64,000 nucleotides of DNA, from assembly GCA_905182985.1 (NCBI GenBank), contig CAJJDN010000121.1:266114-330113 (forward strand), read 5' to 3'. The notes below the pieces were generated by a model. That model did not search any database and had not been told where the DNA came from. It saw only the letters and a list, made by a program, of their open reading frames with translations. Both the position numbers and the translations under genes were made by a program. This stretch comes from Paramecium sonneborni (lineage: Eukaryota; Ciliophora; Oligohymenophorea; Peniculida; Parameciidae). Below, in pieces: positions 13,231 through 25,615 of the stretch. The stretch's first letter is position 1; each line of letters starts with the position of its first letter.

Positions 13231-13272
13231 AAAATTTGGACTATTCACGTGTTACCCACTACACCATAATCC
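13231..13272 (-). other. tRNA-like 5' half (acceptor strand, D-arm)
   Basis: On the minus strand this reads like the first half of a tRNA: a 5' acceptor-like strand followed by ATGGTGTAGTGGGTAACACG, which fits a D-arm and the internal A box of RNA polymerase III. No T-arm (GGTTCGA-type B box) or matching acceptor 3' strand follows in the next 100 bases. It is either a truncated tRNA gene or a chance match. Confidence 0.35.
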
Positions 13273-13435
13273 TTTATATAAGAATACAAATTATTCATAT
13301 TTAGATTACTTTTTTTTTGATACTTTGACTATTTAAGTTCAAAAATAAATATATATTAATTAAAACCAACTATTTGTAAGTTTATTTATAATTTTTAATT
13401 TAGTATTTGTGTTTAAATATTCAATTAAAATAGCA

Positions 13436-15121
13436 TCATAACATAATTAATACTCCAAGAATGTTTCCTAAGATTAAATTTCCTTATTCATCTATATCTA
13501 TAAAATGATAACCTTAACTCCAATCATATTACTAAAATGTATGTAAAATATACTTAGATTGTTTATTTATAATTTACTGAATTTTTTTAAGTAATATATG
13601 AAATTGTGTTATTTTCTAAAAGAACTTAACCAAAATGAACTATTGTAGATTGATAAGTTTATTTTTTCTCTTTTTTTATGGCTTACTTTCTAATTTATTC
13701 TATATCAGCTCCATAAATTGTACCATTTTATGAGGCAAAGTATATTTTATGATGGTAAGGATTAAATGCACAAGTCTACATATAAAATAAATTTACTTGA
13801 GTCTCATCATCACCAGTTAATGGTTAAATTAGTCTTTTTTCAACATTTTATAATACTTGAATGGAATTTTTCTTAATTGTAGAAAAGAAACAGAACATGA
13901 GAGCTTTTTAATTTGGATCATCGTTGATACATAATATAAATTTACCACCATTATCCCATTTTACTTATGAGATTCCCTTAGATGTAATATGTCTGTTAAA
14001 TATCTCTTGAGAGTTAGAAGGATTAATTATTTTAATATTCCCATCATACCCACCACTTAATAATAAAGGAGAGTTGTTATCATTATGAATATAATACTAA
14101 AGATCTTTTATTATTCCCATGTGGTATGATTCAAGAAAATTTATGATTTTATAATTTTCACCCTATATTTCAATGATATAAATGTTTCCCTCTTGATCTC
14201 CAATAGATATTTTAGATTCAATACTGGGACACCAATCAAAACAATTCAAAATTTAATCAGGAATTTCAATCTTACATATTATTTTCAATTCATCTGAGAA
14301 TGTATTTAACAAAGAAAGATAGGTAAAACTACCATTTGCATTAATAGTTCCAATTGTTGTTATAGATTATGGATAGAATTTAATTTAACTAATTGCACCT
14401 TCCTCATGATGCATATATCGAATTTTTTATTTCTATATTATTGCCAATAATCCTACGCCATTATAAGACTTACCATATAAATGTAATTAACTAAACTATT
14501 GATTCTCATATAAATTCATTTAGATACTTGCTATAATTACACCTTTATTTATTACTATATTAATTAAAGAATAACCAAAATACAGTAAATAACCCTTTTC
14601 TAATTTGAAAAATTGACCACTTTCAACAGCTACAGAATCAACAATTATTTGTTTTTTGTTTAATTTAAATTCACATCTTTATGTTAAATCAATATTGTCT
14701 TAATTAATTGAATTATTTTAGAAAGTTTTTAATAGGTTTTTATCTAAATTACTTTCATTATTATATAAAAAGGATTTCTTAAATACATGAATACGTGCCA
14801 TAAGTTTCTGAGGAATCTTTTTTAATTTTTTTTTTTCAATATTTTCTATAATTAAATTTTTAAAAATTACACTCAGCTTTATTTTCATTTATCTACTTAT
14901 AAAAATCTATAGTATTATTTTTAGATTATTTATGTGAATCTTTATTAATAAATGTATTCTCATGATTACAATTTTTACAAATTTTTTAATGAATGTGAAG
15001 TTAGACTCCACATTATTTACATGCTTTGAATCCTCTTCTCACTATTTTATAAATTCATTATACTTTTTTTTTATTCTTATTTGGAATTCTCTTTTTGAGA
15101 TGATAATTTCTTTAATTTCAT
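13436..15121 (-). CDS. Zinc-ribbon plus WD-repeat protein
   Basis: A 538-residue protein with introns 15042-15063, 14846-14870 and 13532-13553. The N-terminus is short and lysine-rich, then a four-cysteine zinc ribbon (KACKQCGVQL ... KICKNCNHE, residues about 25-45). From about residue 200 onward come beta-propeller blades with WD-like wording (SIGDQEGNIYIIE, LLSGGYDGNIKI, KWDNGGKFILCIND, AFNPYHHKIYFASQ). The mixed architecture suggests a scaffold that could join a nucleic acid or protein partner, bound through the ribbon, to a complex. The function is not assigned. It ends 263 bp from the cyclase stop (convergent), and its start faces the next gene across 28 bp, a very tight divergent pair. 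Confidence 0.8.
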
Positions 15122-15149
15122 AATTAATTTATTCAAATATATATATAAA

Positions 15150-16698
15150 ATGTCAACTTCGGTTAATACAATTGAAAAGGCAAATGTATTGAGAAAAGAA
15201 TTTTTAGAAATAGAAATAAATCATGATGAATTGTTATCTATTGAATAATTTTATAGATGCTTAGATAAGAAAGTATAATCTACGACAAAAATTAGTTAAG
15301 AAGACAATTTGATAGAGAATTAGGTGATCAATTATATTAAAGGATGAATAAAAGTTTTAATAATAAAATAACTGTTGATGAATTTATCAAGGTGTTTTTA
15401 CAAGCAGAAGAAATTTTAAAGAATAAAATAGAAAGTTGTAAAAAACAAATTTTAGATTATAATAAATAAAGAAAATATGTATCAAATTAATTTGATGTAT
15501 TTATTGTAAATAAAGAATTAAGTCTATAAAAGATAGTGAAAGAGTAAATTAATATGGAATTAAAGAAGATAGTTATTTGACCATTGAATTATTAGAAGGA
15601 ATGAATTTTCCATCATAAAATGTGTCAGTAATTTTAAAATTAGAAAATTAAAAATAAGAAATTTAATAATAAAATGGGCCATCACCTTAATGGAACAAAA
15701 CATTTAATTTGTAAGTTAATTATATATTTTTAGCAAAATTTCAACTGGTTTAGAAGAATTATAATTATTTTTTTACACAATAAATCATCCAAATATACCA
15801 TAATTATTAGGAACTGTGACAATATCCTTGTCACATTTGACTAATTAAACAAAAATGGAAGATTGTTGTTAATTATTTGATAAAAATGGATAATAAACTT
15901 AAACTAAAATAAAATTAAAATCTTAATGGATTTTTAATGATTCTAAATCTTTAAGTAATTAAATTGAAGTTTGGAATGAATAAATAAAAACTGCATAAGA
16001 TGATTTAATAGATTTTGAGAGAGATCTTGCAACACTCTATGAACCATTTCCAAGTTATGTTTAATTAATTAGAAGTATAAATAAAGAGGAATTGGCAATA
16101 AATCATTAACCACCAAATACTTTAGTGATGACTCCTATAAATAATATTAGTACATAATATAATTACAAATTATATACTAGATTATGCATATTAGTTGTAA
16201 TGGGACTTAGTGTATTTATTTGTTTTGGTAAAAGTCAATTTTTAGATGTAAATTTTAATATTTAAATTCAACTTAGTTAATTTTATGTTTTTTATTCATA
16301 ATAGAATTTGAATTCAATAGACTTTACAAATCACGTTTATTATATTATACTGTAGCTGTAGGGATATCTTTATTGTGTGATTTGGTATGGGCAATAAAGT
16401 ATTCCCAAGGATTTTGGGGAAGTGATGCAACTGAAACTGATAAGTATTATGCTATAGAGAAAAGTCCTAATAGATTAGCCTTAATTTTACTCTATATTTC
16501 TTTTATATTTAAAGTAAATGTTGTATTTTTATAAAGCTAATTTTATGTGCACTTTTAGGAGCATTAAGTTAAGAAATGTCTGAAAAATTAGAGGAATAAT
16601 AACCAAACAAAAACAAATAAATGAAATAATAATTGTTGTATTAAAAAAATAAGACTGCACAATTTGGAGAAGATAATACTACATTTTACAATTATTGA
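15150..16698 (+). CDS. EF-hand/C2-like multi-pass membrane protein
   Basis: A 474-residue protein with introns 15273-15295, 15497-15522, 15711-15733, 16248-16276 and 16514-16536. Residues 1-110 contain an EF-hand-like pair (LRRQFDRELGDQLYQRMN, then NKITVDEFIKVF) whose calcium loops are degenerate. Residues about 150-300 look like a C2 domain: YLTIELLEGMNFP, then SPQWNKTF, which is the typical 'noP.WNe.f' strand, and IEVWNE. Residues about 330-450 hold three to four hydrophobic helices, one including LICFLF-type segments. The combination points to a calcium- or lipid-responsive membrane protein, perhaps at the cortex or an internal membrane. No named family was recognised. Confidence 0.75.
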
Positions 16699-16726
16699 TT
16701 TAATTTCTTTATTATTATTAAAACAA

Positions 16727-18205
16727 ATGCAATTTAATTACGAAATACTATAAGAAATTTATTCAAGTGGAAGAGTTCGAATTGAAAAAGTAAGATCTAT
16801 GTCAGATAATTAAACATATATCTAGAAAACCTATCTTTCTAATAAGAATGAAGGTATAAATTTAAATCATTAAATAGGATTAAATGCAATAAAAATGTTA
16901 GCTTAGATAAAGAATCAGTTTGTGTTATCAGTAATTGAATATATGGAGAATGAAGAATAATAATTAGTAACAATTTAAGAATATTGTGATTAAGGAGATC
17001 TAAAAACTTTTACTTAATAACATATCGGTTACAAAATGCAAGAGAGTATTATATGGTCACTATTTCTTTAAATGGCTTATGCATTACTATAACTTAATGA
17101 ATTGGGTATATAACATAGAGTGTTGTTACCAGAAAACATTCTATTACTGGCTAGAACTGAAGGATATTAAATAAGAATAACTGATTTCCATAAGTCTTCT
17201 AGATAAACATTATGTTAATTGCCTTGTCCAGCTATATATTTACCATATGAATACTTTTTTGATGGTCAATATACACAAAAGTCTCATATTTGGTAGATTG
17301 GGCATATACTTTATTTTATGGTCTCCTAAAAATTCTTATTCCCTTAAACTACTTTGGAAAATTAAATTAAGGAACAATTACGTAGAGGTAGAATATAAAT
17401 AAATATTTCTGACTTTTATTCTCCTGGTTTAATAAAATTAATTAATGTTTGTTTAACTATTCGAGAAAATCAAAGACCAAATATTTTATAGATTTTAAGA
17501 ATGAGAGAAGTTAAAGAGGCTATAAATAGACCTTACTATTAATTTTCTTTAGAATAAAAAAGACATTTAATGTATTGGATTAATAGTTCAGAAACTACTA
17601 TCTCATATCCTGTTTAATATTCATTTAATGAATTTGATTTACATTCACCTAAATAAATCTCAAAGGAAGTTGTTGTTAAAAAAAATTTCTCGAATTCAAA
17701 ATTACCTGAAATATTTTAATAAAAATAACATACCAAAAAGTATTCTTCTGATAGATAACTTGAATAAGAAAATTTAAAAACTGAAATAAAACGAAAAGAA
17801 GATATATTTTAATAATAATAGTTTCTTTCATAAACTTAAACTAACAAATATTATGTTGGGGTTGTTAAACCTATTTTTTATCATAAAAAAAAATAATAAA
17901 TTAAAATTGATAATCCACCAAGATTTTCAATTCCTTATGAAAAACAATTGGATTCAGTATTTTAAAATCTTTTAGACAGTAAAAAATAACTATGTAGTGA
18001 ATTGATTGGAGATTCAGAATACATGTTTTTGAGATCATAAATAAAACTAAATGTATTTAACTTCTATATTTATTAGAAAACTGATAAATTAATGAATTAT
18101 ATGTAATACAGATATCCAAAAGTTAATAGTAGTGTAATCTTAAAATAAATTAATGATATAGCAGATTTAGAAGAATAGAGATCATATAGCAAAACTAAAT
18201 AATGA
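16727..18205 (+). CDS. Divergent NEK-like pseudokinase
   Basis: A 492-residue intronless gene. Residues about 1-260 follow a protein kinase fold: EYCDQGDLKTF in the hinge/alpha-D region, LNELGIQHRVLLPENILLL for the catalytic loop, ITDFHKSS for the magnesium loop, and a conserved end with ENQRPNILQIL. Key residues are missing: the catalytic HRD aspartate is valine, the following lysine is leucine, DFG is DFH, and no glycine-rich loop is visible. Catalysis is therefore unlikely and a scaffold or regulator role is inferred. The C-terminal 230 residues are Gln/Lys-rich and apparently disordered. The domain wording is nearest to NEK kinases, a family greatly expanded in ciliates, but this is by eye. 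Confidence 0.8.
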
Positions 18206-18280
18206 TTGTATTGTTGTGTAATTTAAATATTTTTGAAGCAGTTAAAATAGCTTTTTATTAATTTATATATATATAATATA

Positions 18281-20418
18281 ATGTCTAAAAGACTTTTAAG
18301 AAAATCAAGAACTAATCAGAATGATTAAAGTCAAAGTTAAAGTCATGCCTCACCTATTTTAATTGATGAATAAATGAGAAATTTTAAAATTGAATTTTCA
18401 GACTTATCAAGGAAGAGGTTAAGCGACAGTGGAGAAGTTAAAGATCCCACTATTTATAGTTAGCGTAAATCTAGACTTTCCTAATTTTCTTAAATAAACA
18501 ATCGTAATAAGGATTAAGGTGAGCATAATTAGAACTTACAATAATGTACAGCATCAGCAAAATAATATTATTAATTAAAATGGAAAGAATTAAATGGTTT
18601 GCCAAAGCATCCTGATTTATAGTAAATTATAAAGACTTTTCTTTAGAAATTGAAAAGAAATGCAAATATTGCTGAATTTTCTAATAAGAAAATGTATTTC
18701 ACAGAAAACTACTTAAAGGAAGATGTGTAACCTTAAACTCCTTATATTTTATACATTAGATTATTCCTGTTATATATAAGATTAATTTCATTTTTTATAG
18801 TTCCATTGTAAGCTGGAACAAATTCCATTTAATTTTGGGTTTTAGGAGTGATTTTACTATGTTTAATTATTGAATTTGTAGATTAAATTTAATAAGTGAA
18901 ATTTGAGAAAATAAATATCGTTTGTAATTTTATTTATATTGCAAGTACTTTTTTAATAAATTTTGATTTTGATAATATTGTTAAATTAAGTTTGTAACTT
19001 TTGTTATTGAGTGGAATGAAATATTAATTTTAATGGAATAAAATAACATTCTCATTAATTTTATTGATATATATCAATTATATTGCAAATCTCTGGTTAT
19101 TAATTAATGATGACGAATTCAGTTATATGGAATCTGTGATTTGGACAATTAACAATTGTGTATAATATTAACTAGAATTAGACAGTTGCCTTTCCATAAT
19201 ATAGAGTCACATGTTTAATCGCATTAGACATACATAGTAATTTTCTAGATTATATCTTACTTTTTTTAAATGATATTTGTATATTCATTTATTAAACTTT
19301 TGTTCTCAAAAGATGAGTAATATTTAGTTTAAATTTTAGAATAAAGATATTTATAGATTTTTTGGAGAGAAATAAAGTTGACTTGAAAATGATAGAAGAA
19401 ACAAAAGATGTTTTAAAATAAAATAAATATTCAAGCACTTTCTAAATTGTAATATAAGAATTTCATACATAATAGGTAAATAATTTGATGCAATCCTTAC
19501 CAGTTAATTTATAAAAGCCTTTGTTTTTTTTAATGAAGAGTAGGAGATTAAAAGAGATAAGTTTTTTGAAGGAGAATTTTTCAAAGTAATCATTAGATGA
19601 AATAGGATATGAATCTATTCTTAAATTTTATAAGACTAATGATATTATAGTAGAGAAAGGACACTTAGATGAACATATATATGTAGTTCTTAAAGGATAA
19701 ATAGGAATATATGACAAGAATGTTTATTTATAGGATTTACCTGAAACTTAAGCAATAGGAATTGAAAATTTATTAATGGGTTAAGGACATAATTAAACTA
19801 TGAGAAGTAAAGGAAATTCAATATTAATTTAAATAAAACATTAGTTATTTTTGGATACAATAAAAAAGATCAATAATGATTTAGAAAGATTGCATTCAAT
19901 AAAGAATGAAGTGTAATTTATGAATAGGATAGAATTACTATTGTAAAATTGTTATATATGTGGTTCATAATATCATTTAAGTTCTGGATGTAATAAAGTA
20001 CATACAGTATTAAATAGAAATGTTGTAATAAGTAGATATTTATATTCGATTCCTTAAAAGAGAGAAAAATATGAGAGAAAATGGGATTAAAGAGTCAATT
20101 CATTATTTAACTTTAAATTGGTTAAAAGTTGTGGAAGAAGATTGAAAAAGAATTATGGATTCATATTTCATGAGCCAGAAGTAAATAATCCTATTAATTA
20201 TTACTACGATGAAGAAGAGGTAATAGAAGATGAAGATGAAAATGACGAAGAAATATAATATGGCAGATAATCATATAAAGATTTAACTAATCCATCAAGA
20301 GTATATTATTTATTTAATTTTAGAAAAGTGTAGAAATAATATCTGGTTAAACTATAAAGGATATAATATATCATGATCATGTGGATAATGAAGAATAATT
20401 ATAATACTATTAATTATA

Positions 20419-20500
<82 letters not shown>

Positions 20501-21406
20501 GAAATAAATAGACATTAAATTAATAAATAAACCCTATAAACAGCTGGCTTTTAAAATAATGAAGATTTATATTTTGGAGATGCAATAAATATTCCATTAC
20601 AACATAAATAATTTACTCAGAATAGTAATACATTTAGATCATCAAGTGGATAAAATACATATTAGAGTTAAAAAAGTTAATAATTAAAATAAGCATAATA
20701 ATAACAACAAATTTAATAATAACCATAATAATCATTATATTAATCTAAAACATATATTCAAAGTCCCCATGGAACAAATTAACTTTTAGTGAGTAATAAT
20801 AGAAATGCTCAACCAAAATTAACTTTTTCTTATGATCCCTTTTATCATGAATAAAATTAAAAATAAGTGTTAGCTTCTTCTCCATAACCTGAATATTAAG
20901 TTATGGCAAGACCATAATATAGATCATCTACTAATTATGTTCCAAGCGTTTAAAATTAATTACCTATTGTATCAGAAGAAACCAATTCTATGTTAAATAT
21001 TTAAATAATGAATAATCCATATTAATCAGCAATGTCTATAAGTTCTGTTGGTATGTCTAGTATTGATGATGTTTAAAGAAGAGAAGGATAAAATAATACT
21101 TATACTGGTGTTAGAAGAACTACTTAAAAATAAACGAATACAATATCTAGTGTAATTAGTCCTGATATTAAAAAAAAATCTATATCTGCTAGTAATTCTA
21201 GATCTTATTCAGCTTTGTCTTCTAAATAAAATTAACATTATAGTGATTTAGATAATGTTATATTCAAATAAGATCTTAAAGATAACTTTGATATTGATTA
21301 AATTGGAATTTATTAATAGTTTAAACCTCAAAATAATTATGATTGTGTTGTAAATTATATCAAAATATAATCAAAGAAACTAATTAAAAAATATAAACTT
21401 AAATGA
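18281..21406 (+). CDS. Degenerate cyclic-nucleotide-gated-type channel with polyglutamine tail
   Basis: About 1026 residues after removing introns 19160-19181 and 20301-20323. A disordered N-terminus is followed by several hydrophobic helices (about residues 165-340), a pore-like segment and a last helix (FLDYILLFLNDICIF). A linker and a cyclic-nucleotide-binding-like fold come next (DIIVEKGHLDEHIYVVLKGQ), then a long Q/S/N-rich tail. The place where channels read TVGYGD here reads TVAFPQ, and the CNBD lacks the usual FGE and R-A phosphate cassette, so conduction and nucleotide binding are doubtful. An in-frame TGA lies at 19314-19316, just after the last helix. Only an unusual 39-nt intron would remove it. 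Either the gene is broken, the base is wrong, or it is two shorter proteins. Confidence 0.65.
20423..20500 (+). repeat. Pure (TAA)26 tract coding polyglutamine
   Basis: Twenty-six uninterrupted TAA triplets, read in frame as 26 glutamines in the tail of the channel-like gene. The frame is fixed by the intron at 20301-20323; without it the same tract would code asparagine. Likely length-polymorphic. Confidence 0.9.
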
Positions 21407-21467
21407 ATATTTATAAATTTTGTGACTTATTTATAAAATATATAATTTTTTGTTTAATTAAATTTTA

Positions 21468-22684
21468 ATGTTCATACCATACAAAAAAAATAAAGGATAT
21501 AAAATCCCTGTTATATTTGAATTTGGATAATAAAATACAAGAGTTGGATATGCAGGAACAGATGGACCTGAAGTTGTTTTGCCATCTGATTTATTAATGG
21601 ATAGTGAAGGAAATATGAAATTTATTGAATAAAATAGTACTTATCAACCAATTGGATTCGATGTTAAAAATATACTTTAAGGAGGATAAATAGTAGATTT
21701 TGACATTTGGAAAGAATATGTAGAACACATTCTAAATAATGTTTTATATTAAGAAAGACATTTCCCCTTTTTCTTTGTTGAAAATGGTAATGTTAAAAAA
21801 GAAACCAGAAATAAAATCATAGAAATGCTATTTGAAGAAATAGATGTTTCTTCAGTCTTTTTTCATAGAAACACAATGTTAGCCTAATATATAGTAGGAA
21901 AAGATAATGTATTAGTTGTTGATTGTGGAGCATCACATACTACAATTACACCTGTATTAGATGGTAATGTTATTGAAAAAGGTAATTATATATATATTTA
22001 TTTTAGGTATTTTAAAAGGAGAAATAGGTGGTGAATATATAACAAATAAATTATATGAAATCTGGAAATAACAAGGACTAGCATTTTCTAGATTTAAAAA
22101 TTATAGTCAACTCTCACCTTCTCTATAAATGTATGGAGATTTAGAAATTGTGAGAGAAATTAAACATTAATGTGTTAAACTTTATGATTAACCTATTGAA
22201 AATTTGTACTTATATATAATTATTAATTTTAAGAAAATTCAATCCAACTGTAGATAATTAAGCTTATGAATTACCAGATTAAACTAAATTACTAATATCT
22301 GAAGAAATGTATAAATATCCTGAGTTTTTATTTGAACCTACAGAATATTTTGAAGGATTAGATAAAGCTTTAGAAACAAGTTTAGAAAAAATTGATTCTG
22401 ACTATAGAAAAGAATTAGTTCAAAATGTAATTTTGATTGGAGGTGCTAGTTGTACTGTTAATATGGTTGAAAGATTTTAAAGAACTATTAATAATCTTAA
22501 AATTTTTGGATTATCTTCTAGAAGTAAAGTATAAACTCTCCCAAAGTTTTTCGATCGTTAACATGCTTCTTGGTTAGGAGCTTCTATTGTTGCTAGTTCT
22601 TAAATTTATGATCAATGGACCTTAAATAAATCAGATTATGATGAACATGGATCTTCTCTAATAGAAAAAAAAATGTTTTATTGA
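21468..22684 (+). CDS. Divergent actin-related protein
   Basis: A 387-residue protein, close to actin length, with introns 21982-22006 and 22206-22233. Actin-fold signatures in order: FEFGQQNTRVGYAGTDGPE (phosphate 1), EHILNNVLYQERHFPFFFVE, VLVVDCGASHTTITPVLDG (phosphate 2), LKGEIGGEYITNKL, NVILIGGASCTVNMVERF (adenosine motif) and HASWLGASIVAS near the C-terminus. The first phosphate loop has lost the DxG wording of actin, while the second keeps DCG. The divergence excludes conventional actin. Nuclear ARPs of chromatin-remodelling complexes (ARP4/ARP6-like) or a ciliate-specific ARP are the best guesses. Family assignment within ARPs is not possible by eye. Confidence 0.88.
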
Positions 22685-22843
22685 TATTATATTATAATTA
22701 TCTAATAATATCACGTTAAAATTAATTAATATTGTTTTTTGTTCAAATTTATTTTATTCTTAAAATGATGTCAACAAATTAAATATATATGTTTAAAATT
22801 AGACTAAATATTGATAAAATATATAAATTTTATTTTTTTTTTA

Positions 22844-23746
22844 ATGCTTCTCTTTCCTGAAAGTCGCTACCCTATTGAAAACAGAAAAAAGTCTTAAACT
22901 TATCATTAAGACTCTAAAATTAAAGAATTATTATCTAATTCAGTAGGAGAGGCTCTAAAATAAAAACCTTCATAACTAATCAATACTAAATAAGATTACG
23001 AAGAAAATTAATATTTAGCTAATAAAAATAAACAAAGCTACTTATAAAGCAATATCTTTAATGATACAAAAACTTAAATTAGAAATGATAAACAAGCACT
23101 TTAAAATAATAAAAAAAAGTAATCAGACTTTGTTTCTTCCAGAGCAACTACAGAACCTTAATTTTAATAATCTTAATAAGTAAGAGGAACTTTAAATGCA
23201 GAATTCAGAAAAGATGATATAAAAGTAGAAAATAAATAATCATAGTAAAGTGTATTATTTAATACTCTTGGAAAATATTATGAAGAACATAAAAATCCTG
23301 GTAAAACTAATTTTATGGCTTTTAATTTGAATTTTCTCAAACATGACTCTTTAAAATATAAGAAATTAGAAATTTAAGAGCAATAATTAGAAGCAGAATA
23401 TTAAAAATAAAAGAATTAACAATCATAATATAATTCTACTTAGAGTTAATCAACAAGGTAATCTAAATTAGATTAAGAAATTAATGTAAAACTTAATCAA
23501 ATAGAAATACCTAAGTAAGAAATTACAGGTTATGACATTATTATAGAATAAAAAGGGAAAGGTTTTTTACCTAATTAATTTAGAAGCATAATTAAACATA
23601 ATGGATTTCAAATAAAATAATTAGAAAATGATCATTATGTTATCTAACCTTTAGGCGGAAAAAATAACATATAATCTATTGTTAAATATTTAAAAAATTA
23701 TGATAATAAAGTTAAAATATAAAAGGTTCCATTTTCATAAAAGTGA
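22844..23746 (+). CDS. Hypothetical Q/N/K-rich protein
   Basis: A 300-residue intronless protein starting MLLFPESRYPIENRKK. The first 180 residues are charged and low-complexity. Residues about 185-210 hold GKTNFMAFNLNFLKHD. The last 80 residues are more ordered (GYDIIIEQKGKGFLPNQF, then RSIIKHNGFQIKQLENDHY). That tail could be a small folded domain. No signal peptide or membrane segment is present. It ends 30 bp from the convergent POC5 stop. No family was recognised. Confidence 0.75.
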
Positions 23747-23776
23747 TGATTAATAATTGAAGCATAATTAATAAAT

Positions 23777-25271
23777 TCATTTTTTCTTAAATGTTGATTA
23801 ATTAGTTGTTATATTTTATTTTGAAGATTATTTAGTTTATGGTTATTTCATTTAGGCTGTTTATTTTTTTATTGATTATGTCTATGTTTATACAATTGAT
23901 GGATTGTCAAAATTTACTTTGATTACCTTCCCTTCATTTTATTCCTCATCTCTATCAAACTATTGATCATCTAAGTAAATCTATAATTTTACCTTATTAT
24001 ACTAATTTTGATATCGACATATTGATGCTTTAATTTTCAGCAATTTCTGATAACTATTTGATTCCAATAATTGGAGCATCTTTCCATCGATGATCATTTG
24101 TTTCTAATCTATTTTATTGATGGTATATAATATTTTTAGGAGGTGAATGTTATCTTTGCCATTAATCTTTGCTTTCGTTTAAATTCAGTGTATCATTAAA
24201 TTAATTAAATTATTAGTTTAAATGAATATTTGATTATTACTATTATGTATTTGATTATTAATATGGATTCATCAATAAATTAGTTGCTAAAGAATCTAAT
24301 TCCATTTATTAAGATGATCCATTTAAAACATTCATAGCTTCAAAATTTAAAGCACAAACTCCTCTCATAAAAGCTCTTTTTAAATTTTCCTACATTGACA
24401 GTTTAATTTTATTGGCTTCATCTAATTAGGATGTAGCTTCAAATAATTTCTATTCTAATAATTATTATTCCTTTTAAAATTTAGCCATTAATAAATCAAT
24501 ATCATTTTAATGTGTTAATTTTAACTTTTCAGATTAATTAATTCTAATTTGAATATTGAACTACTTTTTCCATAAACTAAAAATTAATCTTTATAAAAAT
24601 AATTTATAATGTCTAATTGCTTTTTTTTAATTCTATAATAGATGTATATTATACATATTTTTTTCTCTATGAATATTTTGTATATTGTTTTAAACTTTTT
24701 AATACATTTGATAAAACAGTTTATCTTCTCTTATTATTTTTCATTTTACCACAATATTGAGCTATTTTTTCTGATCTTTCAGTAATCTAATTACAAATTC
24801 TCATTTATTCAGCTAATTATTCTTTTGTTTATTGTAATTCATTATTTTTTAATTCATACATTTACAAATATTTTTCAGTATCTAATTTAATAGTTTGTTT
24901 TTAATCTTCTAACATAGATCTTTTCATAGTCATGAATTCACTTGTAGCTTCTGTTTTGAATACATTTAAAATATGTTCTAATCTAATTTTAAATTGTTCA
25001 GTGTCTTCATCAATAATTTAAGGAGCATGATTTCTAGATTTGCTAATATTTTTTTTGGCATCTTCATTATTCAGTACAAAATTTTCTAAGATAATTTAGC
25101 AATAAAACCTTTATTCCAAGGATTAATTGCACATTTACTAGAAGTAATTTCAGATTCAGTTTTTGAAGGACTTGGTGAAGTTTGTTTTAATTATTCATTT
25201 TTAGTTTATTTCCACTTCTGACTTAATTTACTAAAATCACAGAGATCATCTAAATCGTTTACAAAACTCAT
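23777..25271 (-). CDS. POC5: Centriole protein POC5 homologue
   Basis: A 475-residue protein with introns 25086-25108 (starts GTTTT, not GTA), 24633-24654 and 23971-23992. Features: an N-terminal PWNKENF segment; a long coiled coil (KTEATSEFMTMKRSMLEDQ onward); basic tryptophan-bearing helices of centrin-binding type (AIRHYKLFLQRLIFSLWKKQ); then KRAFMRGVCALNFEAMNVL, the strongly conserved POC5 box; and a Q/N-rich tail. POC5 builds the inner scaffold of centrioles and basal bodies together with centrin and FAM161A. A basal-body role fits this densely ciliated organism. The identification rests on my memory of the family box and repeat layout. Confidence 0.8.
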
Positions 25272-25615
25272 TCAAATTTAAATTACTAACTATAAAACAA
25301 AATATTATAAATTAATAATAATTATTATTGATTGTATATTCTGCTGCTTATTGAACTCCAATAAAACCAAAAAACTATATTAATTTATCAATAGTTCTTA
25401 TATGAATTGGATTTTATCTTTTATTTCATTTTGTGATTTAAGCTATTATATATTAATTAAAAATTATTAATTTACTAAATAAAAGGAATAAAGAGTTTTG
25501 ACAAAAGAATTGGTTTTGGGTTTTTTTTCAGCATTATTTTTATCTTCGTGAACATAACTTTAGGATTGTATTTTTGAGTATCAATTATAAACATTTAATA
25601 TATATTTAACAATAA
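25272..25615. other. Spacer
   Basis: Spacer between two minus-strand genes, A/T-rich. No coding, RNA or repeat signal was recognised. Confidence 0.5.

Noticed and set aside
13229..13272. Complete tRNA gene
   Set aside because: No T-arm, no 3' acceptor strand and no intron-like gap that would reunite the halves nearby; kept only as a tRNA-like fragment.
20423..20500. Polyasparagine tract
   Set aside because: Removing the consensus intron at 20301-20323 sets the frame to TAA (Gln), and the downstream Q/S-rich protein only reads on in that frame to a proper stop.
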